Positions 25,188 to 36,918 of a DNA stretch of 64,000 nt are shown here, piece by piece. The notes beneath the pieces were generated by a model that was not told the origin of the DNA, searched no databases, and was given only the letters and a program-made list of their open reading frames with translations. Position 1 is the first letter of the stretch. Every line of letters begins with the position of its first letter. The stretch is from Vesta saturnalis (lineage: Eukaryota > Arthropoda > Insecta > Coleoptera > Lampyridae): positions 4,325,001 to 4,389,000 of the forward strand of contig JARFJB010001945.1 of the NCBI GenBank assembly GCA_036346205.1. The letters run 5' to 3'. The translations under genes and the position numbers were made by a program.

Positions 25188-26655
25188 CTGATGCAAGAAG
25201 GGGATAAGACACAATATATAAATTCTTCAGGAAAGGCAAGCAAAAATTTCTTTTTCAATTTGTTTTAGATATTTTTTTTATTTGATAATAATTGGGTCGA
25301 TGTCACATACAATAGAAAAAATCACACTTAAACTTAAATAATCCATGAATAAGGCAATAACATTAAAAAAATACATTTTGGTGCAAGAGCACGATAAATC
25401 ATAATAATAAATTCGAACACTATTGACGCAAACCTCATAAATACTGAGACTTGTAAGTCATTCGAAATTAATGTCATTTTCTTCTGTGGTCCACGGCGTA
25501 GCTTCCAAAGGTTGATATCTTACTCTTAAGACCATGATAAAAAGGTATGTCTGCTTTTGCGACGTACTCTGAAGCCAGTTGCATAACATTTTTGTATTTA
25601 ATATCTTTCAGTGGTAATGGAGCAACATAACAGATTTCAATACCATCAAAAGTAATCGTTTGATTATAATAATATAATGGGACTCACGGTGTGGAAATGA
25701 TCTGATGTGATCACGCACTTGCTGAACTATACTTTCTGGAATTTTATTTGATCTAGCGGAATGTTTTCCGCGCAAGGTGTAATATTTGTAGTTAAGTGCG
25801 TACAAATACGCTCCAGCCGCCTCTTTCCAATTCCCTGCAGGTTGCATATAGCCGTTCTACATACTCTTTGCTCAGACTTGGGTAGTTTGATCTGGAACAA
25901 GATGCAGTTTTAATAGAAATGTCATTTTCCTAACGGGGTCCTTCGTTTAGCTGAAACCATCACTAATCCGACTAAATATGAGTCTTATCTTATCTTATCT
26001 TTCCTTCTGCGATCTGATGTTGTTATGCTTAAAATACAGTTTCTCTTGCACCTACAATGATTCTTCTATTTTCTAGGAGGAACTTTCTGCCCTCTAGATC
26101 CTAAATATTCTTCACCTCTTGCACGTTTACCTTTTGCAATGTATCTTTTCCGCTTATCAACTTTTCTTGTCTTCTTTCTTCCACTGCTGGGACCCGCTTT
26201 GAATTCACTGAAGTATCACTTGAGTTCACCTCGCATTCACTTCCTGAGTCTTGAAACGGCTCAGATTCTTCAGATTCTTGCCCCGACATTACACACAATA
26301 ATGAAAAAACGAAATAAACCTAAACCGCGAAGCAACCTACTCGTACGCAAACGATAAACTGACTGTAAAACTGACTCACCAAACGTTGAGCTGTTCACGG
26401 CAGCAAGGTGCGACTAGTTGGCGCTCTCGTCGTTACAAGACTACATGCTGCAGAACGGGATAAGTCGTTTCGACCTATCCCCTTCTTGCATCAAAGACGA
26501 CTTATGGGATAAGTCATAAGTAGTATTAACTCCGTTAATAATCGCCTGACTTATACCATTCCTCCACCAAACGATAGTCAATTTATATTATATTCAAACT
26601 GCAAACATAACTCAATTTTGGTAACATGATGACTTATCCCCTTTTTGTACCAATT
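25188..26655. mobile_element. Candidate element with GGGATAAG inverted motifs
   Basis: TGATGCAAGAAGGGGATAAG at 25188-25207 has inverted matches at 26474-26493 (CCTATCCCCTTCTTGCATCA) and, more weakly, at 26629-26655 (GATGACTTATCCCCTTTTTG). Extra copies of GGGATAAGTC lie at 26457 and 26509. The interval holds a minus-strand coding relic of an insect repeat family. Either 26493 or 26655 may be the true right end; no target duplication was seen. Confidence 0.5.
25490..26289 (-). pseudogene. Relic of an insect transposon-like protein family
   Basis: Start MSGQESEESEPFQDSGSECE gives the acidic Ser/Glu N-terminus. Further on (about 25740-25610) it reads LRGKHSARSNKIPESIVQQV and RDHIRSFPHRESHY, a pattern (RGKH...V..HI.SFP...SHY) that recurs in multicopy uncharacterised insect proteins. 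The end (25640-25500) reads DGIEICYVAPLPLKDIKYKN. The central part between 25850 and 26100 is scrambled over three frames, and the segment normally holding a DDE-like SDNC.GQN motif is missing. Family recognition is from memory of the pattern and is not a named gene. Confidence 0.5.
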
Positions 26656-27983
26656 ATAATGAGTAGTTGTGCGCAAATACAAATAAGGATCAAACACTTA
26701 CCAGAAGAATTTCATGGACGATTTAAATATATTTAAATGTAAATGTTCACTTATAATTGAAATACTTATGTTTTGGGTATGTAATCGTATACTTCTATCA
26801 ATTTTTGATGAAAATTTAGACGTCTTGATAACAATTACAATTATCGTCCTCGGTAAATGATAATAGTTTTAAAAAATTAATTAAGGTGTTGAGAATTGAA
26901 ATTTAGAAACGTAAATATAAGCCTGCAATAATGGTTTTGTCGTTTTCAAGGCGGTTTAATAATATTTAATCGATTAAAAATCCAGTGAATTTTTACTCAG
27001 ATAAATTTAGATGTCGTAGTTGGCTTTGCCATATACGTTCTCGAACTATTGTAGCAGGCTTATATTTCTGTTTTCAAGTTTCATATATTTATTTGACTTG
27101 ATCCTAAACTTGATTTCATTAATGTGATCCTTAACATCTGTGATATCACCGGCCTTAGAAATAAGGGGAATTACAAAACCTCCAGTTTGCGTGGCTAATT
27201 GAAAATTTTAAATCAATGACCGTGTAGCGAGAAAATGCTTGAAATAAGTATTAAAAAACAAAAAATCAAATATTGGTTTCAATAATTACAAAACTTTACG
27301 TAATTTGGCTAATACTGCCATTAAAAGAGAAAAGTGGAAAAGATAAGAAATCTTTAAAGCAATTAAATGTTTATAGTTGACATGGGTTAATATTACTGTT
27401 ATGAATTTGCGTGAATATTATTATTGTTTAAGTAATTCATATTTTAGTAATTTTCAGCAATATGAGATTCACGAAACATCTACATTGAGAAACTTGGGTA
27501 TGTAAATATATATGTTCATTAACTTTTATACAAATTTAAGCGTTTCGATAACAATTACAGTTCGGTACATGATAATAGTTTAAAAGAGTTAACTAAGATG
27601 CCAAATAAATAAATGAAATCTGTAAATGTAGATATAAGCCTGCTATAGTATATAGTTAGGTATGAGTCGTTTTCAGGGCGATCAGTAAATGGTAGTAGTT
27701 TTAAAAAAGTAATTACGATGCCAAATAAATGTATGAAATCTGGAAACGCAAATGTAAACCAGCTATTAATGGTTAGGGATTTGTCGTTTTCAAGACTATT
27801 TAATAATATTTAATCTATTAAATATATATTCAAAGTCTAGCTTTTTGAGAATTATTACTTAAGCAGTTTTACTCTTTTAATTAACTATTTCCTTTGCCCG
27901 GCGATAGCCTATTCAGAGACGGGAGTGGTTCATCGAAAGATTTATGACAACTACCAGATCATAATAAACATCCTTTTTATTTC
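26656..27983. repeat. Three diverged direct copies of a ~170-bp AT-rich repeat
   Basis: Copies at about 26815-26990, 27540-27690 and 27680-27850 share the words GATAACAATTACA, ATGATAATAGTTTAAAA, TATAAGCCTGCTAT, GTCGTTTTCAAGGC and TTTAATAATATTTAATC. The second and third are nearly adjacent. No coding content. The rest of the interval shows no feature. Confidence 0.5.
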
Positions 27984-28939
27984 CTATAATGTTACAATTC
28001 CAAGTATATTAATTAAACCTATTTTATATATTTCAACTAAATGTAAATTAAAAAAACACACTAAAATAAAACAAATTACATAAAAGAGAAGCGTCAGGAC
28101 GGTCCTCCAGATATCTACAATCCGCGTCGGCTCAGGATGGTTGCGGCTTCCGCGGCGGGCGCTGGGTCCTACTGACTTTGTTTTATCCCTTGAGAATTGA
28201 ACAGTTGATGGTAAAGCGGGATAAGAAAAGGCTCTAATTTCATTTTGTCCTACAAAATATGTAATCACAGGTTTTAAAAGGTTCCCCCTAATTCTCGTTA
28301 TATATGGGCAATTAAATTTATTTACACAAATCAATTAGACATTGAACTCGAAAAAAGTCAATACGTTATGTTTACGTTAAATTCTACGGATTTATATTAA
28401 ACGATCATATGTTTACGCTGGGCATACGTCCGGGTAAGTGTTAGTACACAGGTATAGAAAAGAAATCTTTATAACGGAAAACTGGTTTGGTATATGATAT
28501 GACAGTTTATAACTTACCCCGAAATGGGTCGACTGAAATAAACGGCTTCTGTTTCCAACTAGGTCGGAATAGAAGGAATAAAGGCAGGAGGACTTTGGCG
28601 GAGAACTAAATAAGATAGACACTTTGGCGGATGGGTAGGTGGGTAAAGATCTCAGGGCGGAAGTTATAAGGTTATTCGGTATCAAGGTCAGCGAGGACTT
28701 CGGCAAAAATGTAATTAAAATCGCCCAAGTTCAACAAAGTTTATTAAAATTTTATGATACATTTAGCAATATATAAATACTAACAATACGTATTACAAAA
28801 ATGTTATATTAAACAATAAAGTAAGTAGTAATGTATTGAGTAGTGTTGGTGGTGCGCTGAATTGCGTGGTTGTGTGTTATGCTTGTTGACATCTGTGAGT
28901 TGAGATTGTTGTTGTTCAAAAAAAAGAAGCGTTGTAGTG
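27984..28939 (-). other. Unrecognised; GC-richer minus-strand ORFs
   Basis: ORFs at 27984-28334 (containing IRAFSYPALPSTVQFSRDK and SVGPSARRGSRNHPEPTRIV) and 28413-28706 have no recognised domain. AATAAA signals on the minus strand near 28740 could end a transcript whose exons would lie to the right. Confidence 0.2.
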
Positions 28940-29830
28940 GTGATGCTGTTAGTGGAGTTGTTGTGTGGACTGCCTCATGTCGCTCGGTTGTGGTTGATGC
29001 TGTTGATACCCTGCGTATCTGAAATAGATGGAAACATGTGTTAGATGTGTGAATACATTGTCGATGTTAACAGAACAGAAATTTAAATAGTGTCGATACT
29101 GAATACTTAACCTAGGGAACCAGTCTTCGCTCCGGACCTTTGTATAATTACTTGAAAAGGACAACCACCTCTGAACCGTGCATGAGGATCACTCCCTACA
29201 TATCCATCGTAGTTTTCGCTTGAGCGCGGGCCGCTGTCACCTTGCGGATGACAGGTAGGGCTTTCTCCAAATTGATACCTCCGAGGAGGGTCAATATGAG
29301 TCGAAGCCTAAGGTGGGTTGGGTAGGCGGGGTAACGACAGCAGTGGGAGCCACTCTCGGTACTTCCGCTTTCTCAACTTTGATTCCGTAGTTGGATTACC
29401 ATATATGGTCCCTAACTTATCATTTATTGGGCACGATGTCGGTAATTGTTATCGAAACTAAAGTGCACCATTCCCGCTCGTTCGCAGTTGGCAGTAAGCC
29501 GCTCGAAGTTCTCTGTGTTTATGTTCAGGCATTGAAAGGTTGATTCGAGGTTAAAAGTGAATAAATACAAGTGATTTTCTGCCCATAATTTATAATCGTT
29601 TGTAAGCAGAACAACACGTGCACTTCCCAGCTGATCACGCGCGACGACGGCGTGGTTCTTCGGACAAAGTTGAATTTGTACCTACTATTACATTTCTGCG
29701 ACCCAGACAACTGTTGTAGGCTGCGTCGTATAGTCCCGTGCGGAACGGCAGTATTCAAATACATGGGATTCAAATTTCTGCGCCAGAGAGTTTCTGCGGT
29801 ATCGGCGTTCTGCATATGAGCGGGAATCCA
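28940..29830 (-). other. Block of coding-like fragments, unidentified
   Basis: Minus-strand fragments that read well but belong to no family I recognise: NADTAETLWRRNLNPMYLNT (29815-29690, preceded by CATATGCAG and followed by AG|GTACAA); NFERLTANCERAGMVHFSFD (29510-29430, after AACACAG); GIKVEKAEVPRVAPTAVVTP (29385-29300); PRRYQFGESPTCHPQGDSGP, RSSENYDGYVGSDPHARFRG (29290-29165); and YAGYQQHQPQPSDMRQSTQQ (29020-28950, after CTATTTCAG) ending in TAA. Composition is less AT-rich than around it. It may be exons of a real gene or a decayed retroelement. Confidence 0.3.
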
Positions 29831-31561
29831 CCTTTAGATTTGTATGAAAGATTAATAAAAATTACATACTCAAAATCTAAGTATTTCAATTAAATATACG
29901 TACTTTTAAATTCGGTATATTGCTTCTGCAACTGAAATAAGTACTAATCTAACCCTTACAAAAGCATATTCACAAATATAAGTGCTTTTACAATAAGCAC
30001 AAGAACTAAGTACAATTGTACCATATAGAAACACACACAAAACGTAAATTTCACAGTAATAAAGAAAAACAAAACAAATAATTTATTCATTTACCTGTTC
30101 AACAGTTTTAAATTAAAAATTGTCGAAGTTCAATTACAAAATTAGCCAAAATATAAATAAATGTGTATATTTTGTGGCAACAAAACTTGAATAGCTCCAA
30201 GTGTAGAAATGCATACAACGCAGCTTGCATAGGAGTTGTAACTAACTTTAATAGTTTCGCAGGTATTCAAAAATGAGAGAATGAATTTCCATTTCACTTA
30301 AGTTAAGTTACTAGGAATCAAAAAAAATATATACGAACTTTAGTTACTTTGTTTTCGTAACAACGCACAAAACAGTAGATAAATCAACACATAAAATCCT
30401 GGTAATGATATTTTGTTGAAAAATAAAGATATTCCAGCAATTAATTCATTATAGTAATTAAAGCAATCCATGTTCGGTAATTAGATTTCAAACTTCAGAT
30501 TTAAATATCTTCTTCAACGTGTTTCTGTTATAAATTTGAACCAGAGTATTCATTATAAAAGCATTTGCAGTACGCTTGTAAATTATTGTACTAGAGTATT
30601 TTAAAAAGTATTGTAATTTCCCAGTAAGTTACTGCAATTAAAGCATCTAAGTATATGATCTTTGAGCTGGTATTTGCAGTACTTGCATAATGAGACTGCT
30701 AGAATACTTACTGACCTTAAAATCACAAGATGGACGCTAAAATGAAAAAGTATAGAAATGAAAACATGTATTACATTCCTCTGTCAACAATTCAAAAATA
30801 ATGTACGGTTCTTGATGAATGGAAAGAACTGTCAACCAATCGCAGCGTTTTATGCAATTGGTGGTGAATATGAGTCACATAAATCCGAAAATATAAAATA
30901 ACACCAGACAAGCGTCTGATTAAGCCACGAGCTAACCCAGAATGACATGACCTTCCTTTTGTTGGACAATGGCACTAACTTAAAAACGTTTGACGTCGAA
31001 TTCTATAATGAATGTGAAGGTAAATTATACAAATTGTTTTTTTTATAAAATTGTCAATGAAATAATTAAGCGAACCGTTTACCTTTCATTTTAATTTTAT
31101 TTAATTGCGATTCAAAAATAGCAAGGTCAATTGAAATAATGCCGTCGTTCAGATACTTCCGGTTATGCCGGAGTAGGTGCCAACTTGATTATTTTAAATG
31201 TAACTCTGTCGGACCTATTCCCTTGAGATGATACTTATTGGGGACGGTAAAATACTGACTTACATTTTCAGAACAAGAAGACAAAGTGCAGAAAATTATC
31301 ACTTTTAACACGTAGGAAATATCGAAATGTTCGCTTTTAACACACGTTTTGTCATCATTTTTAAAATTAATAAATAATTGGATTTTGGACAGCGCAGGTA
31401 GGATTAAAAATTTTTAATGTTTTTATACCCTGTGACGTTTAAAACGGCTGGAAAAGTATGTTGACGTCACCGAAATTTCCGGACCGGATATGTGTTGACC
31501 AGGCCGAATAATATTTTGATGCATGTTGTTGACTAAGAAAAAATAGATATAGAATCGTTAA
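29831..31561. other. No gene seen; one TIR relic
   Basis: AT-rich. At 31145-31200 the sequence CAGATACTTCCGGTTATGCC followed by TTATTTTAAATG resembles the TIR interior of the 36919 element (CACTTCCGGTTATACCGGAA... TTATTTTAAATG), so a solo remnant of that family lies here. Confidence 0.4.
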
Positions 31562-33523
31562 GTGATGGTCGTCACCCGAGAACTATATAGGAATAGACTA
31601 ACCTATATAATATCATACGATAAAGTAGCGGAAACAGATAGGGTAGAAAGTAGCTCTAGAAAATTACGCGAGAGCGTACTGCAGGCAGCTACACAAGCAT
31701 GCAGAAAAAGAAAAGTCGTAAAAGGAAAAGATGAGAAAGTAAATAAAACTCCATGGTATGCGGAGGATATTAAAAAACTGTGTGAAGTTAAAAAATCAGC
31801 TTATCAAATATAAACAAAGTGGAAGCCAAGAAGGTGAATGGAAATATGTAGAATAACGGAATGAAGCTAACATCAAAGAAAATTACTGGCAAGCACTTAC
31901 AAAATATATGGAGCATGACCTATATGGGAGGCAAAGGAAAATATGGAAATTGCTGAGAAACATAAAATCGAAAGCTAATGAACTAGTACAAACTACGAAA
32001 ATAGATAAAGAGGAATGGGAGCGATACTTTGAATCCTTGTATAAAACCAACAATCAGAAAGAACCTGGAGATCCAAATGAATACGAACTAATAGAAGAAT
32101 TAAAAAACTCAAAACCAGGAAGTCTCCAGGATTGGACACAATAAACAACGAATTATTGAGATATGGACGAAACGATTTGACAGAAGAAATTCAGAAACTA
32201 CTACAGAAAATTATAGACGATACTTGCATACCTAAAGGGTGAAAATCCAGTATTACTAAAGCAGTATTTTAAAAGGGCGACAAGAAAAACAGGATAACTA
32301 CAGGAGAATAACATTACTGAGTGTAGTCCTGAAAGTGCTAACAAAAGTTATATTGGAAAAGATTGATTCAGACGTGGCCATAAACGAAGAACAACAAGGA
32401 TTTAGAAAAAATCGCTGTACAATTGATGCGACATTTATCGCAAGACAAGTAGTGGAGAAATCAATGGAATATGCTAAACTAGCTTACATGTGCTTTGTTG
32501 ATTTATCAAAGGCTTTTGATTGCATAAAACTGGAGGGTATCACTAATATCTTACAAGACAAAGGAATAAACGAAAAATTAGTGCAGGTAATAGAAGAAAT
32601 AAATAGCAAAACAAGCACAAACGTTATGGTGAACGGAGAATTCACAAAATCAATTCCAATTTTCTCAGGTATAAGACAGGGGGACTTAAGTCCTAGACTG
32701 TTTAATCTGATAATGGAAAAGATAATAAACCAAGTCAAGATACTTCTAGGGTGCAACCTAGGGAACAATAGTTATACTGACGACGCACTTCTAATTGTGG
32801 AAAGAAAAATCTTCGGCGACTACTACACCGAACGTTGCGAATTGCATCCAGCTACAACATGAAATTCTTAGAAGAGGCAACAAAATGTATCATAATAAGC
32901 AGAGAACCAATTGGATGCAAATTAGAAATAGATGGCATAGTGATTGAACAAGTAATGAAACACAACTGCCTAGGAATAGAGCTTAGTAGCGAGAGAAATC
33001 TACAAAAGAAAGTAGCCACACAAATCAATAAGGGTCTACGTGTGTCGGGGTGCTTAAGAAAGATAACCTGGAAGAACAAATTTATCTAGTTAAATAGAAA
33101 AGTTATGATCTATGAAACAGTGATGCGCCCAAAATTATTTGGGCAACTGAGAACAGGGCAGGTACAGAGAGGACCAAACAACGGTTGCAAGTAGAGGAAG
33201 TGGAAACACTACGGCAGCACTAGGACGACGATAGATAGAATAAGAAATACAAAAATACGAAAGCAATGCGAAATCCATGATATACATAAATTTATAAAGA
33301 CAAGAAGGAAAGAATGAAATGAACACGTTACAAGATACGATAACACTAGGCTAATAAAAATTGTTCGTGAGCTTATTCCTCGGGGCAAAAGGTAGCCAGG
33401 AAGACCACCAAAAAGGTGGAACAAAGCTGGATCGCCACCTCTGCCGAGACACCCTGACTGAAATGTCGCACTAAATGGCGGAATCAAACTTAACAGGCTA
33501 TACTAAAGATGAAGAAGACAAAC
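31562..33523 (+). mobile_element. RTE-like LINE (non-LTR retrotransposon), 5'-truncated
   Basis: A LINE copies its RNA into the target by its own reverse transcriptase. Pre-RT region: KTPWYAEDIKKLCEVKKSAY, YGRQRKIWKLLRNIKSKANE, EEWERYFESLYKT. RT: EEQQGFRKNRCTIDATFIAR, AYMCFVDLSKAFDCIKLEGI, IFSGIRQGDLSPRLFNLIME, YTDDALLIVE (the YADD box, Thr for Ala). Post-RT: KHNCLGIELSSERNLQKKVA, RVSGCLRKITWKNK, then EWNEHV.R and PGRPPKRW-like words near 33400. The RT order and GFRK.R..ID spacing fit RTE-type insect LINEs. There are many frameshifts and stops (31811, 31854, 32142, 32240, 32840, 33087). The endonuclease is missing. The end is near a GAAGAAGAC tract at 33515. Confidence 0.85.
32335..32862 (+). 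pseudogene. Reverse transcriptase core of the LINE
   Basis: The longest open piece (175 codons) contains palm motifs FVDLSKAFD (first Asp), GIRQGDLSPRLFN and YTDDALL (Asp-Asp pair), so the three metal-binding Asp are still present. The ends are broken by frameshifts: the thumb/C-terminal part continues in another frame from 32835. It is not a functional enzyme as it stands. Confidence 0.85.
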
Positions 33524-36500
33524 ATAGAGTTAAACATGCAATAAATAAGTCATCGGTGAAGTTGATAACAGATATTTATTTAAATATAATTTGAATTACA
33601 AATAATCAAGCAGTCATTGAGTTTAAAAAGTTCGTAACAACTTAACGCACTAAGAGAAGGCGCTAATGCAATGGATTAGTTGTCTGTAATCGTATTCAGC
33701 TTGACAGGCCTACTGTAACCAACCCTCTTCCTTTTTACTTGTTAAAAGGATCTTTTGATTTTTTTAATTGTAATGGATGTTGATTAATTTTTATGTGCCT
33801 CAGCTAATAACTCAGCTCAATGGGAAAAATTCTACTCTTCAGAACCTCTGGGGTGTTTTAATGCATTTATGGTAACAATAAAACTTTAATACATTTATTC
33901 AAAACAACAGACAGAAAAACTTTAAATCGTTATTACAAAACCCTACTACTAAACATACAATCGAAAGCTGACGTAATAATCATCTAGGCATCAATTCAAT
34001 TCAATAATGTAGTCACGTTTACTGAATTATTATGTCACTCTCTTAATTATTAAGCATTAGACAAAATACATGCAAAAAGCTGTCTAAGCTCACGATCTTC
34101 TTTCTTCGCTTAAGCAAATCCGTCGTATAAAGGGTGGCAGCTACTTGTATCGATGCCTAGATGCGATTCTTGATTCGAACAAAAAAACGCCCGTTGCCTA
34201 GTACAAAAGCTAGGCGTATTAACGGCAATAGCTTCTTGTAGCAAATATAGATTGCTGTGTAGTTCTACCGGAGAAATAACACTCATTAAACTTTGTATGT
34301 ATTGCATTTACGAATCTTTACAACTTTACAATTTACAGCGTTTAATTCACTGTAACACTTTTATGGTCGTTATTAATAATTGTTTACGGATAACTTGCAG
34401 CACTTGCTTGTGCTATAAAGATTGACCAGCGTTCTCTTGCGTTGTCAACCACCAACTCTCACTTGGGCGCCTTTGTTAGCGTCCCCTTGTCTGCTCACTT
34501 GTAACTTAATATAGATCTAACTTAATACTACAATATACAAGGTAATTTTCATAAAAGCATTTATACAGGTACTGCATAATATAATTTCTATGCTCATTCT
34601 CGAGGCGAGGATTTCAAAAACTTCAGCCACGCAAATTAACATTGACCTGATAAAGGATCTTATCTGTATCAATAGAAAAGTGCCTCAAACATTAGTAATT
34701 AATGTGGTTAATGTCGAGGACGCCATTACCAAAAAGTTTAAGCAAATTGGTTACGTTTCTGACTATCAAACAAAAACAACGACGATGCACAGTAAATTCC
34801 TTGCTCACCTGAGACGAAAATCTGTTCACTATTTTACGCCATGATCAAAAAGATGAAGTCTACAGTGGCGTCACTCAAAGTCTCTAAAACTGATAAAAGC
34901 GAATTTATTCTTTCAACACGCTACGTAATTGCTATCATCTTATACCAAAGTGTGAGTGTTCTCTTGACCGATTTTTTAAGAGAACCGTGAATACCGTCTG
35001 TTATTCAGTTGCTTACTTAAAAAGCTAATCCCTCACAATAACACCCGACCCAACCCCACACTGCCCAATTGACTGCAATAATGTCCTCTAAAGATGCATT
35101 GAAAAGTGTTTCACATCAACCTTATAGTCCGGCTTTACAACATGGTATTTCCATCTCTGTGGAAGAGACAACGGTGGTTACACTTTCAAAATCATGATGA
35201 TGTTCCCGAAATTGTGACTTCGCGCCGAAGCTAAAACGTTATGTAAGTGTGGAATTATGCAACTTCCACAAACATACACTTAGAGGATGAATACGTAGAC
35301 AAATGGTGAAAGAATCGACTGCTTATTGCGGTTAAATTAAAAGTTACAGCAAAATTACGGTTCATATTTGGAATTTTTGTCTCTAGATCAAGCGTTTTTA
35401 AACACATCAAGAATCTTACAAATGAAAGTCACTAGAATTAGGTGATGTCAAGCATTGTTCAAAAATGTGTTAATATTGTAATATTATTTTATGTTCATTA
35501 TAGCTTTGAAATTAATTAAAACGGTAAGATAAATCATCGTAAACGTTGTTATGTGTGGAAAGTGTAATAGTAAACATTACTACCATCTAATTTTTTTATA
35601 GCATGGGGTGGTTAATTTGGCCATTACTTAGATCAAAGTGAATTTGTCATTGTTTTGCGATTTTCTATATTTTCTCTTCAAAATTTTAATTAACTTCAAA
35701 TAATATAGTACTTTAATTTACAAATTCCTGCTATTTCTTTTTATTAATTTTAAAAATATCCTTTAAAAACATTCCATTCATAAAATTAAATTTCTTGAGC
35801 CATGAAAGGGTAGTTAATCTTTTATACCCTATGTATGATTTGAATAACATTATTGGTTATGTGCATATTGTAAGAATTTGGAGTCAGTGTTTTTTAGCTA
35901 CTCCACAAAAAGTGTAAGGTAATACGCGAAACTTTTTCATAACGCTAAAAACTAATAGTCACTCATATGATTGGTCACATAAAGTCTGACTAAAAATTAA
36001 AAGAACAAGTGTCATCACACACAGCGAGTTCACTCAAAACAAGGAAGTTAACACCTAGTTCTGGTGTAACCCGAAGTGCCTAAATATCAAAATTTACCTA
36101 TCACAATCGTGTATTTCGTGCGCCCGCTTTACCGAGTGCAAAACCCGGATAGGCTCAAAGCAAACGAAAATAAGAACAACGTAGCCGTCTTGAATTTATT
36201 TTACAAACATACTCACAACTCATCGGAAAAGCCATTATTAGTGATTATATTCACTCTGTACATTATCCAGACCGTAACTCCACTTTCTATAAAACCCCTC
36301 ATGTACACGATCTTTATTTACGCACAAGTTAACCAACTCCAGCACATTCTAACAACTTTATTCTTGAACACGCACTCAATGTTCCATTATTGCATCATAT
36401 TATAAGATTTCTACAAACAAAAATTTACCTACATATTCCTTACTGCACATTAATACAATATCAATATATCATAATCTCACTCACTCATACGCCTACAATC

Positions 36501-36918
36501 ATTTCTTTAATTCGAATTCTTTTGTACACAGCAGCAGAAGACGAGTGGCAATCCGGTAGTTTTTTACCAGTGCCGTCTCAGCAAAAATTGTCCCAAAACA
36601 TTATTTTTCAACGACATTTAAAGCTTTCAACATAAAAATCTTTCTACAACATTCAAATATTCTTTTATATGACACACAATGTCCCATTAAACTACAGTGG
36701 CGTATCATTTTTACCAATTTACATTACGCATACACAAACAAATATTTTTTTTTCGTGCAAGCTCACTTCATTTACATTCAAAATACGTTACATACGTTAT
36801 CAAAACACTGCATATACACGATGCGTCAGAATAACCTTACAAATTGGAGACTGAGCGCAGCGACACAACTTGCCGTCGACCCTTTCCGTTATTGATGCTT
36901 AATATAATATAATTAATA
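33524..36918. other. No recognised feature
   Basis: Contains unremarkable ORFs: 34110-34307 (-), 34590-34844 (+, with ICINRKVPQTLVINVVNVED and KFLAHLRRKSVHYF; unrecognised), 36076-36405 (+). Composition is AT-rich. No TIR or tandem array was seen. Confidence 0.4.

Noticed and set aside
36076..36854. ORFs of 61-109 codons
   Set aside because: No recognised domain; typical chance ORFs.
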